Below, in pieces: positions 24,868 through 31,427 of a DNA stretch of 39,294 nucleotides. The stretch spans positions 1 through 39,294 of IMG/VR virus record IMGVR_UViG_3300006802_000031. One strand, 5' to 3'. Numbering within the stretch: the stretch's first letter is position 1; the number at the start of each line of letters is the position of its first letter. The notes under the pieces were generated by a model. The model had not been told where the DNA came from. It saw only the letters and a program-made list of their open reading frames with translations, and did not search any database. Origin of the DNA: a virus. The translations under genes were made by a program, and so were the position numbers.

Positions 24868-24897
24868 TTGATTTCCCTTTATAGGTTGTGTTACAAT
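24868..24897 (+). promoter_or_regulatory. Promoter for the DUF1064 gene
   Basis: TTGATT at 24868-24873, 18-nt spacer, TACAAT at 24892-24897. The predicted start near 24904 falls at or just before the in-frame ATG 24905, and no ribosome-binding site precedes either ATG. This suggests a leaderless transcript. Confidence 0.4.
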
Positions 24898-25348
24898 GCA
24901 TCCTATGGCCAACAATCGCATCACCGTCAATCAGTACAGGCAATACCTCAAATCAGGCAATCAGGATGCGCTTAAAGCACAAAAAACTAATCCAAAAGAA
25001 TTTAAGTTAGAGAAGGGCAAGCAAGTCGTCCATGATGGCATCAAATTTAAGTCCATTATGGAAGGAGATCACTATCTCAAGCTCAAGCTACTGCAGCAAT
25101 CTGGCGTAATAAAAGAGCTGAACTGTGAGCCTATATATCGGTTCAAGATCAATAATGTCTCCCTTGGTTACTACAAGCCGGACTTCTCATTCTACCGCAT
25201 CAAACCTAATGGAATAGATTGGGAATTCGTGGTTCAGGATAAGAAAGGTAGGAATGGTAAAGGCAATCAAAATCCAATGTGGCGTATATTTAGGATGAAA
25301 GTAAAATTAATGAAGGCCCTGTTTAACATAGACGTGGAGGTAGTGTAA
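24896..25348 (+). CDS. DUF1064-family PD-(D/E)XK nuclease
   Basis: 150 aa (147 aa if ATG 24905 is used). FKSIMEGDHYLKLKLLQQSG corresponds to the family's N-terminal Glu-containing helix. YKPDFSFY gives the metal-binding Asp and FVVQDKKGR the D-x-K catalytic strand. Family members are phage endonucleases, often considered Holliday-junction resolvase-like. Overlaps the next gene by one base (TAATG). Confidence 0.75.
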   Translation: MHPMANNRITVNQYRQYLKSGNQDALKAQKTNPKEFKLEKGKQVVHDGIKFKSIMEGDHYLKLKLLQQSGVIKELNCEPIYRFKINNVSLGYYKPDFSFYRIKPNGIDWEFVVQDKKGRNGKGNQNPMWRIFRMKVKLMKALFNIDVEVV

Positions 25349-25536
25349 TGATCCCATTAAGTTTAAGCGAGATTAGAAACCATCGTATTCAGATAAAGTC
25401 GATGTTTAAACAAAACAGATTCGTTATGAATCAAGCACTCAATGAGATACTCATGAGCTATCATTCGATATTGAAGCAGTTTGAAAACAGGATACTAGAA
25501 GAAGCCGACCAGAAAAAAGTAGAGGCAAAATTATAA
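25348..25536 (+). CDS. Small helical protein
   Basis: 62 aa, all helical (LSLSEIRNHRIQIKSMF, NRILEEADQKKVEA). GGAGGTAG lies upstream inside the DUF1064 gene, and both ends overlap the neighbours by one base, so it is one translational unit with them. Unknown. Confidence 0.55.
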   Translation: MIPLSLSEIRNHRIQIKSMFKQNRFVMNQALNEILMSYHSILKQFENRILEEADQKKVEAKL

Positions 25537-25910
25537 TGGGTTGGGCGATCGGTTATGAAAAACATTGGGAGCGTGATATAGGCTATGGTGTCCCTTCAAT
25601 TTGTGACTATCCCCATTGCAGTGAAAAGATAGATAGAGGTTTAGCTTATGTTTGCTGCAATGAAGAACCTTATGGTGGCGAAGAAGGTTGCGGGCTGTAC
25701 TTTTGTGCTAAACATTCAGATTACGAAGGAAAATGTGTTAGGTGTCAAAATAATGACAAGCCTTTTAAACCTAAACCAGACACTAAAGAGTGGGTAAACC
25801 ATAAGAACACACACCCTAGTTGGGAAGATTGGCGAAAAGAAGCCGACCAGGCAGGAGAAATAGGGAGTGAAAAACCTGCCCAGCCGACTATAGGGGCGAC
25901 CGCTCCATAG
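25536..25910 (+). CDS. Conserved cysteine-rich phage protein
   Basis: 124 aa. The pattern WERDIGYGVPSICDYPHC, DRGLAYVCC, GGEEGCGLYFCAKH, CVRC, DTKEWVNHK, WEDWR is a widespread phage zinc protein of unknown function. The final 20 codons, after the conserved WEDWRK, run into folded element 3 and are likely not conserved. Last gene of the rightward early block. Confidence 0.65.
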   Translation: MGWAIGYEKHWERDIGYGVPSICDYPHCSEKIDRGLAYVCCNEEPYGGEEGCGLYFCAKHSDYEGKCVRCQNNDKPFKPKPDTKEWVNHKNTHPSWEDWRKEADQAGEIGSEKPAQPTIGATAP

Positions 25911-25953
25911 CGGAGAGGGTAGCTTAGGGTACCACCCCGCAGTGCCAGTCGCC
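25870..25953 (-). ncRNA. Folded element 3, candidate small RNA on the minus strand
   Basis: Read on the minus strand: GGCGAC (25953-25948) pairs with GTCGCC (25900-25895). Inside are a 7-bp arm (GGGTGGT with GCTACCC, 7-nt loop) and a 5-bp arm (CCGCT, AUGG loop, AGCGG), forming a three-way junction. The 7-bp arm has two G-U pairs that become A-C mismatches on the plus strand. Five U residues follow at 25874-25870. A promoter lies directly upstream. It may double as the convergent terminator. Confidence 0.45.
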
Positions 25954-25958
25954 ATGAT

Positions 25959-25988
25959 TTTATAATGCGTCTTTAGTGTAGCTATCTA
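25959..25988 (-). promoter_or_regulatory. Promoter for folded element 3
   Basis: On the minus strand, TAGATA (25988-25983), 18-nt spacer, TATAAA (25964-25959), then five bases to GGCGAC. The TAA stop of the 70-aa gene lies inside the -10 box, as it does at element 1. Confidence 0.45.
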
Positions 25989-26172
25989 TTGGGTTTTCTC
26001 TCTTAACCATTGTTTGATAGTAAACTAAAAGTGACCCCCCTGCTTCTTCAACTGAGGTAGAGAGGTTCCCGTATAGTTCAAACCCTTGTTTTAAGAATTC
26101 ATTAACATCTTTCTCTAATGCTTCTAAAATCTGGTTTTCCAGAACTTTATACTCAACTATCTTTTCCATCAT
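25960..26172 (-). CDS. DUF1737-like protein
   Basis: 70 aa. YKVLENQILEALEKDVNEFL then QGFELYGNL and YYQTMVK follow the DUF1737 pattern (small phage/bacterial domain of unknown function). AAGGAGATAG precedes the start. Last gene of the leftward early block; its stop overlaps a promoter. Confidence 0.6.
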   Translation of the reverse strand: MMEKIVEYKVLENQILEALEKDVNEFLKQGFELYGNLSTSVEEAGGSLLVYYQTMVKRENPIDSYTKDAL

Positions 26173-26208
26173 TCTATCTCCTTGTGATTACTATGATTTG
26201 ACGTGTAT

Positions 26209-26466
26209 TTAAGTGTAATGGTATAATCTGCGACTAACTATTAACTCCTCCCTATCATGGTGCGAATCGTATAAAACATTTCCATCCTCATCCGCCACAA
26301 CTATCCTATATGGTTTACTCGCTACAATATATTCATCTATTGTAGATTCAACCTCTGGCAGATCAACATGTGAATGGCGTGCCACATGATCTTCTACATG
26401 ATGAGAGTGGATAAATACACATATCACCCAAATCGCTAGTGTGTTTAAAAGCGTCAACCAGAACAT
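26209..26466 (-). CDS. Small membrane protein with His-rich segment
   Basis: 85 aa. N-terminal membrane helix (WLTLLNTLAIWVICVFI), then HSHHVEDHVARHSH (possible metal-binding) and a beta-rich tail. Uses the GGGGGTAATAATG initiation module shared with three other leftward genes. Unknown function; possibly envelope-directed. Confidence 0.55.
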   Translation of the reverse strand: MFWLTLLNTLAIWVICVFIHSHHVEDHVARHSHVDLPEVESTIDEYIVASKPYRIVVADEDGNVLYDSHHDREELIVSRRLYHYT

Positions 26467-26468
26467 TA

Positions 26469-26576
26469 TTACCCCCTATCATGATGATTGTGATCTATCT
26501 CAATAAACCCTGCTATCGTCATACAAGCGAATAATCCGATACAGAAAAAGTCTATGATTACTTGAGCTATTGTCAT
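26469..26576 (-). CDS. 35-aa membrane microprotein
   Basis: One hydrophobic helix (VIIDFFCIGLFACMTIAGFI) ending in DHNHHDRG. GGAGGG precedes the ATG. The ATG overlaps the stop of the 42-aa gene (ATGA) and the stop is two bases before the next ATG. The packing strongly suggests translation. Confidence 0.55.
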   Translation of the reverse strand: MTIAQVIIDFFCIGLFACMTIAGFIEIDHNHHDRG

Positions 26577-26701
26577 CCGTTCCACCCTCCTTTCCATTCC
26601 TCTTTGGTCATAGGTGGTCTATCATGATAAGCGATATAAGTCCCGTAAAGAACGGCTGAAATTGAAGCAATAACTAGTGCAAATATCATTACTATTACCA
26701 T
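26573..26701 (-). CDS. 42-aa membrane microprotein
   Basis: Hydrophobic segment (VIVMIFALVIASISAVLYG) followed by a short polar tail with KEEWKGGW. AAAGGAGA precedes the ATG. First of three consecutive tiny membrane proteins. Unknown. Confidence 0.55.
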   Translation of the reverse strand: MVIVMIFALVIASISAVLYGTYIAYHDRPPMTKEEWKGGWNG

Positions 26702-26840
26702 GAAAGTCTCCTTTATTTTAATTGAGTTGTAAGATACTCATACTGTGTGGTTTGTCTGTTTATGGATTTTTACCCTCCTTTATTTCATAAAACCGCAAAC
26801 CATTGTTAATGTGTACGTTATAAGTTAATTTCAATATATA
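26702..26840. other. AT-rich leader upstream of the membrane microproteins
   Basis: No gene seen. On the minus strand a strong ribosome-binding-site-like GGAGGG near 26780 is not followed by a usable start codon. No convincing promoter for the microproteins was found, so they may be read through from the replication gene. Confidence 0.4.
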
Positions 26841-26869
26841 TTGACAGAATCTCAATATCTCTATATAAA
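26841..26869 (+). promoter_or_regulatory. Near-consensus promoter before folded element 4
   Basis: TTGACA 26841-26846, 17-nt spacer, TATAAA 26864-26869: eleven of twelve consensus bases with ideal spacing. It points rightward although all neighbouring genes are leftward, so its product would be the folded element and an antisense RNA to the replication gene's 3' end. Confidence 0.65.
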
Positions 26870-26871
26870 GC

Positions 26872-26935
26872 CATTGCGGCTTCGGAGCAATTACTCCCCC
26901 GCATAGCGGTCTTCGGCCCTAGCGGCCGTGGAGCG
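26872..26935 (+). ncRNA. Folded element 4, candidate small or antisense RNA
   Basis: GC-rich in an AT-rich setting. Hairpins: ATTGC/GCAAT around CUUCGG; CCGC/GCGG; GGTC/GGCC, whose U-G pair exists only in the plus-strand RNA; and alternatively CGGCC/GGCCG. The best promoter in this region reads into it. It may also terminate leftward transcription from the replication gene ending at 26945. Confidence 0.45.
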
Positions 26936-26944
26936 GATAACCTA

Positions 26945-27793
26945 CTACTCATCCCTCCCTCCCATCATCTCCTGAATACTCACTCCTTGAGTGACCTTCT
27001 TGACTATTGGCGTCTCCACTACCCTAACTTTGGGTTGTGTTTCTAATGGTATCTCCTTACCTGCCCCACTAAGTGCTACTTTGACATTGTGCCATCCCTG
27101 TTTCATCTCCTCAGGGTCAGCTAGATTTAGGGTGATTCTTTGTTGAGGGGTTAGCTGGTTAGCATGTCTTGGTAGATGACCAGGGTGTTTGAGGTTCAAC
27201 TCCATAGCACATTGCAGTATCCATTTGGGGTAGGCGTAGGAATCCTCAAGTTCCATCCCAAAGAATTTGGCGTATTTGGCATACACGCTAGCTTTGTTAT
27301 TGCCCCCCTTGTCCACATTGGCCATGACCTTCGTGTAGCGATTGGCGTAACTTATGAAATCCTTGGCTAAGGGGAACATCTTAGTTGGGATGGGCTCGAA
27401 GTTAGCCGCTAGTTCCTTACAGGCAAAATGGAATGCCTGTTCATCGGTGTGATGGTAACATTCGGTGGCTGATACTAGGATGCCATGCTTAGTGATTTTG
27501 GACTGGAGGAGGAACTTTAGCTTAATAATCCCCTCAATGTAGGGCTTAAGTTGAGGTTTCCCCCTATAATCGCTCTCGAAATCCTCAATACTAATGTCAT
27601 TTGGGTCATAACGGATGGGCTTGGCTCGATTCTTCCCCTCCCACGTCACTAGAGCTCGTTTCCAGTCCTTCATGGGGTTTTTGCCTACTTTCCAGCCATT
27701 GGAGTCATAGAAGGCTAAAAACGCCTTAGGATCGACCGTATAGCCCTTAGATTTGATGTAGGTGGTGAGGTCTTCCAAGCTAGGTTTAATCAT
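26945..27793 (-). CDS. Putative replication initiator/helicase-loader protein
   Basis: 282 aa. Residues about 22-52 (FLAFYDSNGWKVGKNPMKDW, then KRALVTW) are the signature helix found in phage replisome-organiser and DnaT/DnaD-like loaders. The remainder is mixed helical with a basic Pro-rich tail. The largest gene in the leftward block; it starts in the stop of the upstream gene (ATGA). Known for relatives: loading of host DnaB-type helicase. No polymerase or helicase is encoded, so recruiting host enzymes fits. Confidence 0.6.
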   Translation of the reverse strand: MIKPSLEDLTTYIKSKGYTVDPKAFLAFYDSNGWKVGKNPMKDWKRALVTWEGKNRAKPIRYDPNDISIEDFESDYRGKPQLKPYIEGIIKLKFLLQSKITKHGILVSATECYHHTDEQAFHFACKELAANFEPIPTKMFPLAKDFISYANRYTKVMANVDKGGNNKASVYAKYAKFFGMELEDSYAYPKWILQCAMELNLKHPGHLPRHANQLTPQQRITLNLADPEEMKQGWHNVKVALSGAGKEIPLETQPKVRVVETPIVKKVTQGVSIQEMMGGRDE

Positions 27794-28125
27794 TTAGCTT
27801 TCCTCACTTTCTTGCCGTAGATATAAACATTATTAGGCAAACAATCCTTAATGAATCTATTTAACTTCTGAGCACTGCTAAAATATAGTGGTTTAGTCAT
27901 TATGGTAGGCAATCTTTCAGATGAGTCTTCTTTAAAGTCTACTGAATGATAAACTTGATCGACTTCTATCCTTATGCTCCCAAAGCAAGACCATTCAATA
28001 ATATCTATTATTTCACCTGATCTAGGAATTTGCCCTAGTGTGGTTTTAATAATAGCGCTATAGTTCCTATTATTAGCTACCAATAATAGCTCTATAATTA
28101 CTTCAAATTGAGGTTGGTTACTCAT
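27790..28125 (-). CDS. Unknown early protein
   Basis: 111 aa from ATG 28125, which overlaps the upstream stop (ATGA). Alternating beta/alpha (QFEVIIELLLVANNRNYSAI, later YGKKVRKAK). No known domain. Coupled upstream and downstream. Confidence 0.55.
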   Translation of the reverse strand: MSNQPQFEVIIELLLVANNRNYSAIIKTTLGQIPRSGEIIDIIEWSCFGSIRIEVDQVYHSVDFKEDSSERLPTIMTKPLYFSSAQKLNRFIKDCLPNNVYIYGKKVRKAK

Positions 28126-28322
28126 GGCGCAATCCCCGTGTCCCAATCGTATTCGCCATCACTCTCGTATTCCTTAACCCAAGCTTCGTATTTATCACCT
28201 GTTAGCCTCCTAACTATTTCGTCAATCACCCATGCTTTATGATGGGCACTGTCTGTTCCGCCGAATTGTTTGATTATGTATAGGACTTGGGATATCTTAT
28301 CTTCCGGTGTGGGTTTAATCAT
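28122..28322 (-). CDS. Conserved phage protein (HHKAWVIDE family)
   Basis: 66 aa from ATG 28322, preceded by GGGGGTAATC. The sequence HHKAWVIDEIVRRLTGDKYE and the ending YDWDTGIAP match a very widespread small phage protein of unknown function. The N-terminus MIKPTPEDKI resembles that of the replication gene. Confidence 0.65.
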   Translation of the reverse strand: MIKPTPEDKISQVLYIIKQFGGTDSAHHKAWVIDEIVRRLTGDKYEAWVKEYESDGEYDWDTGIAP

Positions 28323-28500
28323 GATTACCCCCCTCACAAACCATCCTCCAACCCCTCGCTAACTTAAGTTTGAGGGAAACTTTTCTCGATAAACCACTTA
28401 GTATCAGTGACAAAGGTATTTTTGAATTTCGCCCTGACTGATACAGTAGCTTGTCATCTAGTAAACAATGTTCTAATGTGATTTTAGTGATTCCGCTCAT
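28315..28500 (-). CDS. Small basic protein
   Basis: 61 aa using the GGGGGTAATCATG initiation module. Basic helix near the middle (LSRKVSLKLKLARGWRM). Its last codons supply the ribosome-binding site and start of the next gene. Unknown. Confidence 0.5.
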   Translation of the reverse strand: MSGITKITLEHCLLDDKLLYQSGRNSKIPLSLILSGLSRKVSLKLKLARGWRMVCEGGNHD

Positions 28501-28502
28501 GA

Positions 28503-28802
28503 TTACCCCCTTTTGGTGACATCTATCATTTTAATATCATCCCACCCATTTGGTATTATGGTACAAATGACGGGCACTTGGTTAGCTCGTCTATAACTTG
28601 CAATCGTTCTATTAGCTTCGACCGCTTGGCCATAAACATCTTCAGACACGTTATCGGCTAAACCAGTTATGTCTTTCCTAAGTTGTTCGATGTCACTAGA
28701 TCGGGTGATAAACGCCATGTAATTTAAACCTGCAACAAGAGACCATATCACAACGCCCACCTTCACAATAATCGATAACAATTCTTTAGTGTCTTCGTTC
28801 AT
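28503..28802 (-). CDS. Small membrane protein
   Basis: 99 aa from ATG 28802, with GGGGGTAAT directly upstream. The frame is open to 28853, but only this ATG has a site. Membrane helix near residues 8-30 (IIVKVGVVIWSLVAGLNYM), then a coiled segment and a beta tail. Unknown. Confidence 0.55.
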   Translation of the reverse strand: MNEDTKELLSIIVKVGVVIWSLVAGLNYMAFITRSSDIEQLRKDITGLADNVSEDVYGQAVEANRTIASYRRANQVPVICTIIPNGWDDIKMIDVTKRG

Positions 28803-28803
28803 A

Positions 28804-29001
28804 TTACCCCCAAATATTAAGAATGGTTGCACTGCTACCCTTTTGCACCCCATTCACGAATAGGTTAATCTTAGCTTGGTAGCTCTTGCATTCCTGAGAC
28901 TCTCTAGGGCGGCTATAGAGCCACTTTCCATAATCAGCAATACTTTCCCCTAGGTAATGACTCCCTTTTGCTCCTGTGACGATGTGTGTGCGTTCAATCA
29001 T
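28804..29001 (-). CDS. Small protein, unknown
   Basis: 65 aa (GAKGSHYLGESIADYGKWLY, later KINLFVNG). AAGGAGAGAG precedes the ATG. No motif recognised. Confidence 0.5.
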   Translation of the reverse strand: MIERTHIVTGAKGSHYLGESIADYGKWLYSRPRESQECKSYQAKINLFVNGVQKGSSATILNIWG

Positions 29002-29022
29002 GATTCTCTCTCCTTTGTTTGG

Positions 29023-29277
29023 TTAGAAGCCTAAGTTAATGGGTAATTTTGTATTATTAGGCTCTGATTGTGTTTTAGGTGTCTCCACTATTGGGTTTAA
29101 TGTAATTATAGCTTGATCAAGTGCCGTTTCTCGAATGAATCTTGATTTATTTGTCTGCCCATAGAGTTTACGGCTAGCTTTCTCTATGATTTTCATGTCA
29201 GATTTATCAAACCAGACAACCGCTTGTTTTCTATCAGCCTTAGCGGGTAATTTAGATTGGACTGCTTTCCTAACCAT
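29023..29277 (-). CDS. Possible ribbon-helix-helix-like regulator
   Basis: 84 aa. QAVVWFDKSDMKIIEKASRK and SRFIRETALDQAI have a strand-helix-helix order with RHH-like spacing, after a basic N-terminus. A Pro/Asn-rich tail follows. DNA binding is inferred. Confidence 0.45.
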   Translation of the reverse strand: MVRKAVQSKLPAKADRKQAVVWFDKSDMKIIEKASRKLYGQTNKSRFIRETALDQAIITLNPIVETPKTQSEPNNTKLPINLGF

Positions 29278-29280
29278 CCC

Positions 29281-29538
29281 TTAACCCCTCCAATGGTAAT
29301 TAGTGAAATTAGGGTCATCGTCTACTATGATTTCTTCAGGCTCTCTGTCCTCAGCTTTCATTAACAGGAAATCCTCTGCCCCTTTAATTGCTTCTACACT
29401 CTGGCATTGCAAGCAAGGAGGTGAGCCATACTTTGTTGAATCATATCTCATTGTTTTGCACACACACTCGTCGGAGTATATGTAGTCATTTAGGTAGCTC
29501 ATGACCCTGCGTATTCGGTATAAATCGTAGTCTTTCAT
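29281..29538 (-). CDS. Cysteine-containing small protein
   Basis: 85 aa. CVC near residue 25 and CLQC near 42 suggest one zinc site. The C-terminus is acidic (EEIIVDDDPNF). It starts in the stop of the gene upstream (ATGA overlap). Function unknown. Confidence 0.5.
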   Translation of the reverse strand: MKDYDLYRIRRVMSYLNDYIYSDECVCKTMRYDSTKYGSPPCLQCQSVEAIKGAEDFLLMKAEDREPEEIIVDDDPNFTNYHWRG

Positions 29539-29768
29539 TGTGATGGCTCCTTTGGTTTAAAGTGGATACATCCGAAATCTTGGCCAGTGTAGAAACCTGC
29601 GGAGTATCCCTCATAATCATAGTAAAACATGAGGTCGCTTGAGAATTCCCCTTCCCCTTTGTATGGGGAACCATAAAAGAACTTGTCTTCATTATTGCAA
29701 TCTCCATAGTTGTTATCGAAATAATCCTTATTTGAACGCTCCCAATACTTGCAGTCTTTACAGTGCAT
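29535..29768 (-). CDS. Conserved Cys-rich phage protein
   Basis: 77 aa. MHCKDCKYWER, GDC, and the ending FYTGQDFGCIHFK follow a common phage zinc-protein pattern. AAAGGAGGTAAC precedes the ATG. Unknown function. Confidence 0.6.
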   Translation of the reverse strand: MHCKDCKYWERSNKDYFDNNYGDCNNEDKFFYGSPYKGEGEFSSDLMFYYDYEGYSAGFYTGQDFGCIHFKPKEPSQ

Positions 29769-29791
29769 GTTACCTCCTTTTTTGTAATGGT

Positions 29792-30097
29792 TTAGTTCTC
29801 CGTTCTTTCTAGCAATTCAGGGTGAGAGTGAATGTTTCCTATGATATCGCATTTATGCCCTTCGGTTATGTTCCATACTTCACATATACGTTTAACTTTT
29901 ACCAAATGTTCCTCGTGTTCCTCTGATACGTGATTAGGATGGAGTATTTTAACGATATCACCTTCTCTTATGTCTCTGCCCCTGATGTCTTTGATGCCCG
30001 TTTTGGGTGACATAATAAAGATTAACCTGTTTAATATCTCTTTGTCCGACGCTTCAGCTCTTGATTTTCGGCTTGATTCCACTTCACTTGCGGTCAT
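29792..30097 (-). CDS. YopX-like domain protein, leftward copy
   Basis: 101 aa from ATG 30097, which has GGAGG 8 nt upstream; the upstream ATG 30112 precedes that site and is unlikely. KDIRGRDIREGDIVKI and the ending CDIIGNIHSHPELLE are the YopX beta-domain features. A second YopX-like gene is at 32901. Function of the domain is unknown. Confidence 0.6.
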   Translation of the reverse strand: MTASEVESSRKSRAEASDKEILNRLIFIMSPKTGIKDIRGRDIREGDIVKILHPNHVSEEHEEHLVKVKRICEVWNITEGHKCDIIGNIHSHPELLERTEN

Positions 30098-30099
30098 TG

Positions 30100-30630
30100 T
30101 TATTTCCTCCATTCAGTTGACCAATCATTCTTTTGGCCCTTTAAGATCTCCATGTCCTTGGCAATTTCAAAGATAACAGAATCCATGTTTAAAGCTTGAC
30201 CAGTGGTTGTCCTACCCCAGATATTTAAGCCTAAGATTTGTTTGACCACTTCGCCCTTCTCCTTGAGCTTTTCTGCTAGGCTGTCATAGACAATCCAATG
30301 TTCGTAAATTTCGTCTGTATAAGGCTCTATATTGTTTTCATAGGCGAATTCTTTATATTCCTCGTCGGTAGTTAAATACGCCCCTTTATCTATGGCTTCT
30401 TGTAGCTCCTTATTAGAGTTGTTTTCGTCTAGCCAGTCCTCTACGGCGCTTTTATAGTCCACCTGGCCGAATATAAGATCCTCTGCGCCGTTATCCTCAA
30501 AGTAAGACACTGATAAGCCACTTACTTCTTGAATGAGCTGTGAGGCACAATGGGCCACCTCTCTTTGAACTAGCTTCTCGGTGATTCTTTGATTGTCGCC
30601 GTCTAATGTAATGTCTGTTTTAGTTGTCAT
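30100..30630 (-). CDS. Conserved phage protein, unknown
   Basis: 176 aa. EIYEHWIVYDSLAEKLKEKG and LGLNIWGRTTTGQALNMDSV are highly conserved in a phage family without known function. Overlaps the 71-aa gene upstream by 11 nt. The acidic middle part may mimic nucleic acid, which is only speculative. Confidence 0.65.
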   Translation of the reverse strand: MTTKTDITLDGDNQRITEKLVQREVAHCASQLIQEVSGLSVSYFEDNGAEDLIFGQVDYKSAVEDWLDENNSNKELQEAIDKGAYLTTDEEYKEFAYENNIEPYTDEIYEHWIVYDSLAEKLKEKGEVVKQILGLNIWGRTTTGQALNMDSVIFEIAKDMEILKGQKNDWSTEWRK

Positions 30631-30835
30631 TGTTCCATTCCTCTCTTATTTCGTTTATGATTGACTTGGCCACTGCTTCAGATAAAAAATAATATTCAGC
30701 GAAACGCTCATAAGTAAGGAAGTTATTCCGCCAGTCTAAATAAAGGTCTTCCTTCTCTTGCTTGGTGAATACCCTTGAATCGTTCGAGTAACCCATTGCT
30801 TCAGTTGGAAAATGATTTCTTAATACCGTTGCCAT
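30620..30835 (-). CDS. Small protein, unknown
   Basis: 71 aa with AAGGAGGG before the ATG. Helical (TKQEKEDLYLDWRNNFLTYE). No motif recognised; part of the coupled leftward operon. Confidence 0.55.
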   Translation of the reverse strand: MATVLRNHFPTEAMGYSNDSRVFTKQEKEDLYLDWRNNFLTYERFAEYYFLSEAVAKSIINEIREEWNNDN

Positions 30836-30847
30836 TGCTTACCCTCC

Positions 30848-30991
30848 TTAATTAATCAGCGTTTTACTAATGAAATCACTGGTCCAGTACTTCTGACCAG
30901 TAATTGGTTCTTGAATGATCCATCCATAGTTCAATCGTCTAAGAATACGATGATTAGCCAGCTTATTTAATACTCGAATGAATTTGTTCAT
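30848..30991 (-). CDS. 47-aa basic protein
   Basis: Starts ATG 30991 overlapping the upstream stop (ATGA), with AAAGGGG about 9 nt before. Basic N-terminal helix (NKFIRVLNKLANHRILRRLN) then WIIQEPITGQKYW. Possibly a small DNA-binding or host-factor-binding peptide. Confidence 0.55.
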   Translation of the reverse strand: MNKFIRVLNKLANHRILRRLNYGWIIQEPITGQKYWTSDFISKTLIN

Positions 30992-31173
30992 AGATCATAA
31001 CCCCTTTCTTCTAAAACCGTTTCCAGTGAACACATTATATCTCGCTCGTCTTTGGTCATATTATTCTGGCCCACACGGCAAAGATAATTCTCTAACTGAT
31101 AGAATTTGTTCGCTAAGAAACTGTTAGTTTTTATTTCCCGCGCCTCACTGATTCTTTGTGCCAATGTTTTCAT
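30988..31173 (-). CDS. First gene of the leftward early operon
   Basis: 61 aa. Helical (AQRISEAREIKTNSFLANKF, EERGYDL), no motif. Preceded by AAAGGGATGG. Its leader crosses the G-free tract, so the early mRNA would have a leader lacking C. Confidence 0.55.
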   Translation of the reverse strand: MKTLAQRISEAREIKTNSFLANKFYQLENYLCRVGQNNMTKDERDIMCSLETVLEERGYDL

Positions 31174-31226
31174 TGTTCCATCCCTTTGTTTGTTAATAAC
31201 TCTCCAGTTACACCCTAATTACTAAG

Positions 31227-31326
31227 CATCACCCATACCAACTCCACAATATAATCCATAAACCACTAACCCACTCAACACACACTACTTACCAATAATT
31301 CCCAAAATATAATATCCCCCACTATT
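31227..31326. other. 100-nt G-free tract
   Basis: Not one G occurs on the plus strand in these 100 bases, so a leftward transcript would contain no C here and could hardly form Watson-Crick hairpins. Read directly from the sequence. Confidence 0.9.
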
Positions 31327-31427
31327 GCAAATTTGCATTCTTGGCAAGATATCACATGACAATATTGCATCACATGTATCAAAACATCCCAATAACCCCA
31401 CTCACTGTAACACTCTAACAATAAAAA

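Noticed and set aside
25886-25905. T7-like TATAGGG before folded element 3 on the plus strand
   Set aside because: Only the last seven bases resemble a T7-type promoter and no phage RNA polymerase gene is present.
25895-25953. tRNA or tRNA-like identity for folded element 3
   Set aside because: It has a closing stem and two arms but no T-arm consensus, no CCA end and too few bases for a cloverleaf.
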